Assembly: GCA_036521655.1 (NCBI GenBank)
Contig: DATDHI010000354.1
Coordinates: 1 to 16,668 of the forward strand
Reading direction: 5' to 3'
From: GCA-003244245 sp036521655
GTDB taxonomy: Bacteria > Actinomycetota > Actinomycetes > Mycobacteriales > Pseudonocardiaceae
DNA length: 16,668 nt
Of this stretch, positions 14,463 through 16,668 are shown one piece after another. Within the stretch, counting starts at the first letter, position 1, and each line of letters starts with the position of its first letter. A model generated the notes under the pieces. That model searched no databases, had not been told where the DNA came from, and saw only the letters and a program-made list of their open reading frames with translations. The translations under genes and the position numbers were made by a program.

Positions 14463-15287
14463 TCAGGGCTTGCGGCCTACGCCGCCGAATGTGTTCGCCT
14501 CTGTTGGGGAGCCGACCTGGCTGGGGTCGGGTCGCCACAGGGGCACCGAGACCACACCGGGCTCTATCAACTCCACGCGGTCAAAGAATCGGGCGATCTC
14601 CTGGCTGCTGCGGACCGCGACCGGCGGGGTTCCACCGCTCTCGTTCCAGAGCCGGCATGCATCGAACATCTCCTTGCCATGGACGCCGTCGGTGGTGGGG
14701 TCATACAGCACCAGGTAGCTGCCGGGGACCAGCGGGTCCAGCAGGCGGTTCACGATCGCGTACGCCTCGTCGGTGTCCATGACGTGTTCGATGGTTCCCA
14801 TCACCATGAGGGCGATGGGCTGGGTGAAGTCCAGCGTCCGAGCAGCCTCCCGCAGGACTGTGTCCGTGTCACGCAGATCGGCGTCGACGTAATCGGCGAC
14901 GCCTTCGGGAGTACTGGTGAGCAGGGCGCGAGCGTGTACCAAGACTAGGGGATCGTTGTCAACGTAGACGATGCGGCACTCCGGTGCGGTCGCCTGAGCG
15001 ACCTCGTGGGTGTTGTTGGCGGTGGGTAACCCGGTACCGACGTCGAGGAACTGACGGATCCCTGCCTCGCCGGCGAGGTATCGGACGGCGCGGACCAGGA
15101 ATGCCCGCGAGGCGCGCGCAACATCAACGATACTCGGCAGGATGGCGGCAAACTGGTCACCAGCCTCGTGGTCGACCGGGTAATTGTCCTTACCACCCAG
15201 CCAGTAGTTCCAGACCCGAGCCGAATGCGACACGCTGGTGTCGACACCGGGCGACGGTTTCTGGCCGGATGTGTCTGAGCCGTTCAT
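14463..15287 (-). CDS. PF04672 (DUF574) S-adenosyl methyltransferase family protein
   Basis: A 274-residue protein of the actinobacterial DUF574/SAM-methyltransferase family. The family signature SARVWNYWLGGKDNYPVD (22-39) is followed by motif I, FLDVGTGLPTANNTHEVAQ (80-98), then VYVDNDPLVLVHARALL and, further on, VMGTIEHV and YLVLYDPTT. ATG 15287 is chosen, although the frame is open to 15455, because the family's conserved sequence begins here and the upstream 56 residues look non-coding; AGAGAGG lies upstream. Substrate unknown. These genes often sit beside XRE/DUF5753 and DUF397 genes, as here. It is divergent from the regulator at 15470 across 182 bp. Confidence 0.92.
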   Translation of the reverse strand: MNGSDTSGQKPSPGVDTSVSHSARVWNYWLGGKDNYPVDHEAGDQFAAILPSIVDVARASRAFLVRAVRYLAGEAGIRQFLDVGTGLPTANNTHEVAQATAPECRIVYVDNDPLVLVHARALLTSTPEGVADYVDADLRDTDTVLREAARTLDFTQPIALMVMGTIEHVMDTDEAYAIVNRLLDPLVPGSYLVLYDPTTDGVHGKEMFDACRLWNESGGTPPVAVRSSQEIARFFDRVELIEPGVVSVPLWRPDPSQVGSPTEANTFGGVGRKP

Positions 15288-15460
15288 CCTGAGCAGGGCC
15301 TCTCTGCGGTGTGTCCTTGTGTCTGGAACGTGGGACGCGACTGTAGTCAGCTCGTGAGATGAGTCTTCAGCCCTCGATCGAGCTGGGCGTCTCCAGCGTT
15401 CACCGCGGCAACGAACGGACGGTACTCTAGCCCAGACATCGTCGAAGGGTGGCACTCACC

Positions 15461-15467
15461 GGAGGAA
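15461..15467 (+). promoter_or_regulatory. Shine-Dalgarno that fixes the TTG start of the regulator fusion
   Basis: GGAGGAA stands a few nucleotides before TTG 15470 and is the only strong ribosome-binding sequence near the start of the open frame. No ATG or GTG in frame precedes the helix-turn-helix. It is therefore the main evidence for a TTG start. Confidence 0.65.
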
Positions 15468-15469
15468 TC

Positions 15470-16668
15470 TTGAGGCCTCAACCAGATCGCGACCCGTCCC
15501 TTCGCTCTAGTCCGGCCCAGTGGCAGGGGAGGCCGACCGCGCTGCGCCTCGCCCTGGGCGGCCACCTACGCCGGCTGCGCGAGGCCAGCGGAATCACCCG
15601 TGAAGCCGCCGGATACGCCATCCACGCATCCAGCAGCAAGATCAGCCGTCTCGAACTCGGCAGGGTCGCATCCAAGGAACGCGATGTGGCCGTGCTGCTC
15701 ACCCACTACGGCGTCACCGACGCGGAGGAACGCGAGACACTTCTCACCTTAGCCCGCCAAGCCAACGCACCCGGTTGGTGGCGCGAGTACGGCGACGTGC
15801 TGCCGAACTGGTTCAAGACTTATCTCGGTCTGGAGCAGGCGGCGTCGGTCATCCGTGCCTATGAGCCCCAGCTCGTGCCGGGGCTGCTGCAGACCGAAGA
15901 CTATGCCCGCGCCCTCATGCTGCTGCGCCACCTGCACGTGTCTCACGGCGAGATCGAGCGTCGCGTCGCGCTGCGGATGGCCCGTCAAGCGTTCTTGAGC
16001 CAACCTGGAGCCCCCGACCTGTGGGTCGCGTTGGACGAGGCCGCGCTCCGGCGCCCGATGGGTGATCAGAAGGCCCAGCGAGCGCAGCTGCTGCATCTGA
16101 TCGAGATGGCCCAGCGACCGAACATCACACTGCAGATCGTGCCGTTCCACGCCGGTGCTCATGCCGCGGCAGGTGGCCCGTTCACCATCCTACGGTTCTC
16201 CGAGCCTGACCTGCCCGACATCGTCTACCTTGAGCGCGTCACCAACGCCCTCTACCTGGACAAAAAGCGCGACACCGTGGACTACCTGGCGATCATGGAC
16301 AATCTGTGTATCCAGGCGGAGTCACCCATCGGGACCCTCAACTTCCTACACAGGACCATCAACGAGAGCTGTCCTACACCAACCGATCCAACGGCTACAG
16401 TCGTCGCTGCGCTGGCTGAACTCCACGTGCGTCCCGACGATCGGGTGCTGATCATGTTGCCCGACGGTCCCGGCTTCGCCGAGGCCTTCGCCGGCGCAAT
16501 CCAGCAAGGTGCTGTGCCACTGCCAGTGAATCCGCAGTTGCCAGCACATGACATCGTGGCAGTCGCCGCCGAGGCAGGCGCCCGCCTGGTACTGATCTCG
16601 GCGGATCGGCTTGCTGCGCTGGCTTACCTGCAGGCCGAGCCACCGGTACTCATCGACGGACAACACGG
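15470..16668 (+). CDS. XRE/DUF5753 transcriptional regulator continuous with an ANL-type acyl-adenylate ligase segment, open at window edge
   Basis: One uninterrupted frame of 399 visible residues from TTG 15470. Residues about 25-75 form an XRE helix-turn-helix (LGGHLRRLREASGITREAAG, then SSSKISRLELGRV). Residues about 100-298 are a DUF5753 domain: APGWWREYGDVLPNWFKTYL, EPQLVPGLLQTEDYARAL, LDEAALRRPMG, LQIVPFHAGAHAAAGGPFTI, DIVYLERVTNALYLDK, and the terminal helix ending near FLHRTIN. Such regulators normally stop there. Here a short linker (299-310) leads to VVAALAELHVRPDDRVLIML (311-330), FAEAFAGAIQQGAVPLPVNP (336-355), then AEAGARLVLIS. This resembles the start of acyl-CoA synthetases/AMP ligases, but lacks their first 40-60 residues. 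The frame is still open at the edge, so the adenylation core, if present, is beyond view. A recent deletion fusion or a genuine ligand-sensing fusion are both possible. Confidence 0.82.
   Translation, partial: MRPQPDRDPSLRSSPAQWQGRPTALRLALGGHLRRLREASGITREAAGYAIHASSSKISRLELGRVASKERDVAVLLTHYGVTDAEERETLLTLARQANAPGWWREYGDVLPNWFKTYLGLEQAASVIRAYEPQLVPGLLQTEDYARALMLLRHLHVSHGEIERRVALRMARQAFLSQPGAPDLWVALDEAALRRPMGDQKAQRAQLLHLIEMAQRPNITLQIVPFHAGAHAAAGGPFTILRFSEPDLPDIVYLERVTNALYLDKKRDTVDYLAIMDNLCIQAESPIGTLNFLHRTINESCPTPTDPTATVVAALAELHVRPDDRVLIMLPDGPGFAEAFAGAIQQGAVPLPVNPQLPAHDIVAVAAEAGARLVLISADRLAALAYLQAEPPVLIDGQH

Noticed and set aside
15288..15455. N-terminal extension of the PF04672 methyltransferase to 15455
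   Set aside because: The extra 56 residues are Arg/Ser-rich without family similarity, and the family's usual N-terminus begins just after ATG 15287.

Overview
The window is high-GC actinobacterial DNA, most likely from the Pseudonocardiales or a close relative. The basis is strong G/C preference at third codon positions, GTG/TTG starts, a SigC-type ECF sigma factor, a DUF3558 protein, and the actinobacterial trio of a DUF397 protein, a PF04672 methyltransferase and an XRE/DUF5753 regulator. No database search was possible; family names rest on recognised motifs.

Layout. Positions 1-2895 look accessory: a STAND/NB-ARC ATPase on the minus strand, cut by the left edge, is divergent from an unrecognised 319-residue protein and a small membrane protein. 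Codon use is less extreme here than further right. Positions 2928-6088 are an ion and envelope block: a CPA1 Na+/H+ antiporter and SigC on the minus strand, divergent from a membrane-anchored DUF3558 protein. A CtaG-like membrane protein (6149-7072) converges on class II fructose-1,6-bisphosphatase GlpX (7164-8204). GlpX is divergent from gluconokinase (8267-8773), making a small sugar-phosphate locus. Three gene ends carry strong inverted repeats (2882-2941, 7098-7144, 8759-8817).

Positions 8924-13898 form one tight plus-strand operon of six genes: a DUF2064 glycosyltransferase-like protein, a SAM methyltransferase, a membrane-anchored molybdopterin oxidoreductase, a small membrane protein, an OmpR-type response regulator and a sensor kinase. 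Most junctions are GTGA/ATGA overlaps. The response regulator is split by a single extra G near 12627-12630, between receiver and DNA-binding domain.

The right end (13899-16668) holds a small uncertain ORF, a DUF397 protein, a PF04672 methyltransferase on the minus strand, and a divergent XRE/DUF5753 regulator. That regulator reads on without a stop into sequence resembling the N-terminal part of an acyl-CoA synthetase/AMP ligase (ANL family) and leaves the window still open. This HTH-DUF5753-ANL fusion is the most unusual object here. The second is the STAND ATPase with its unknown divergent neighbour. No rRNA, tRNA, CRISPR array, insertion sequence or replication origin was recognised.
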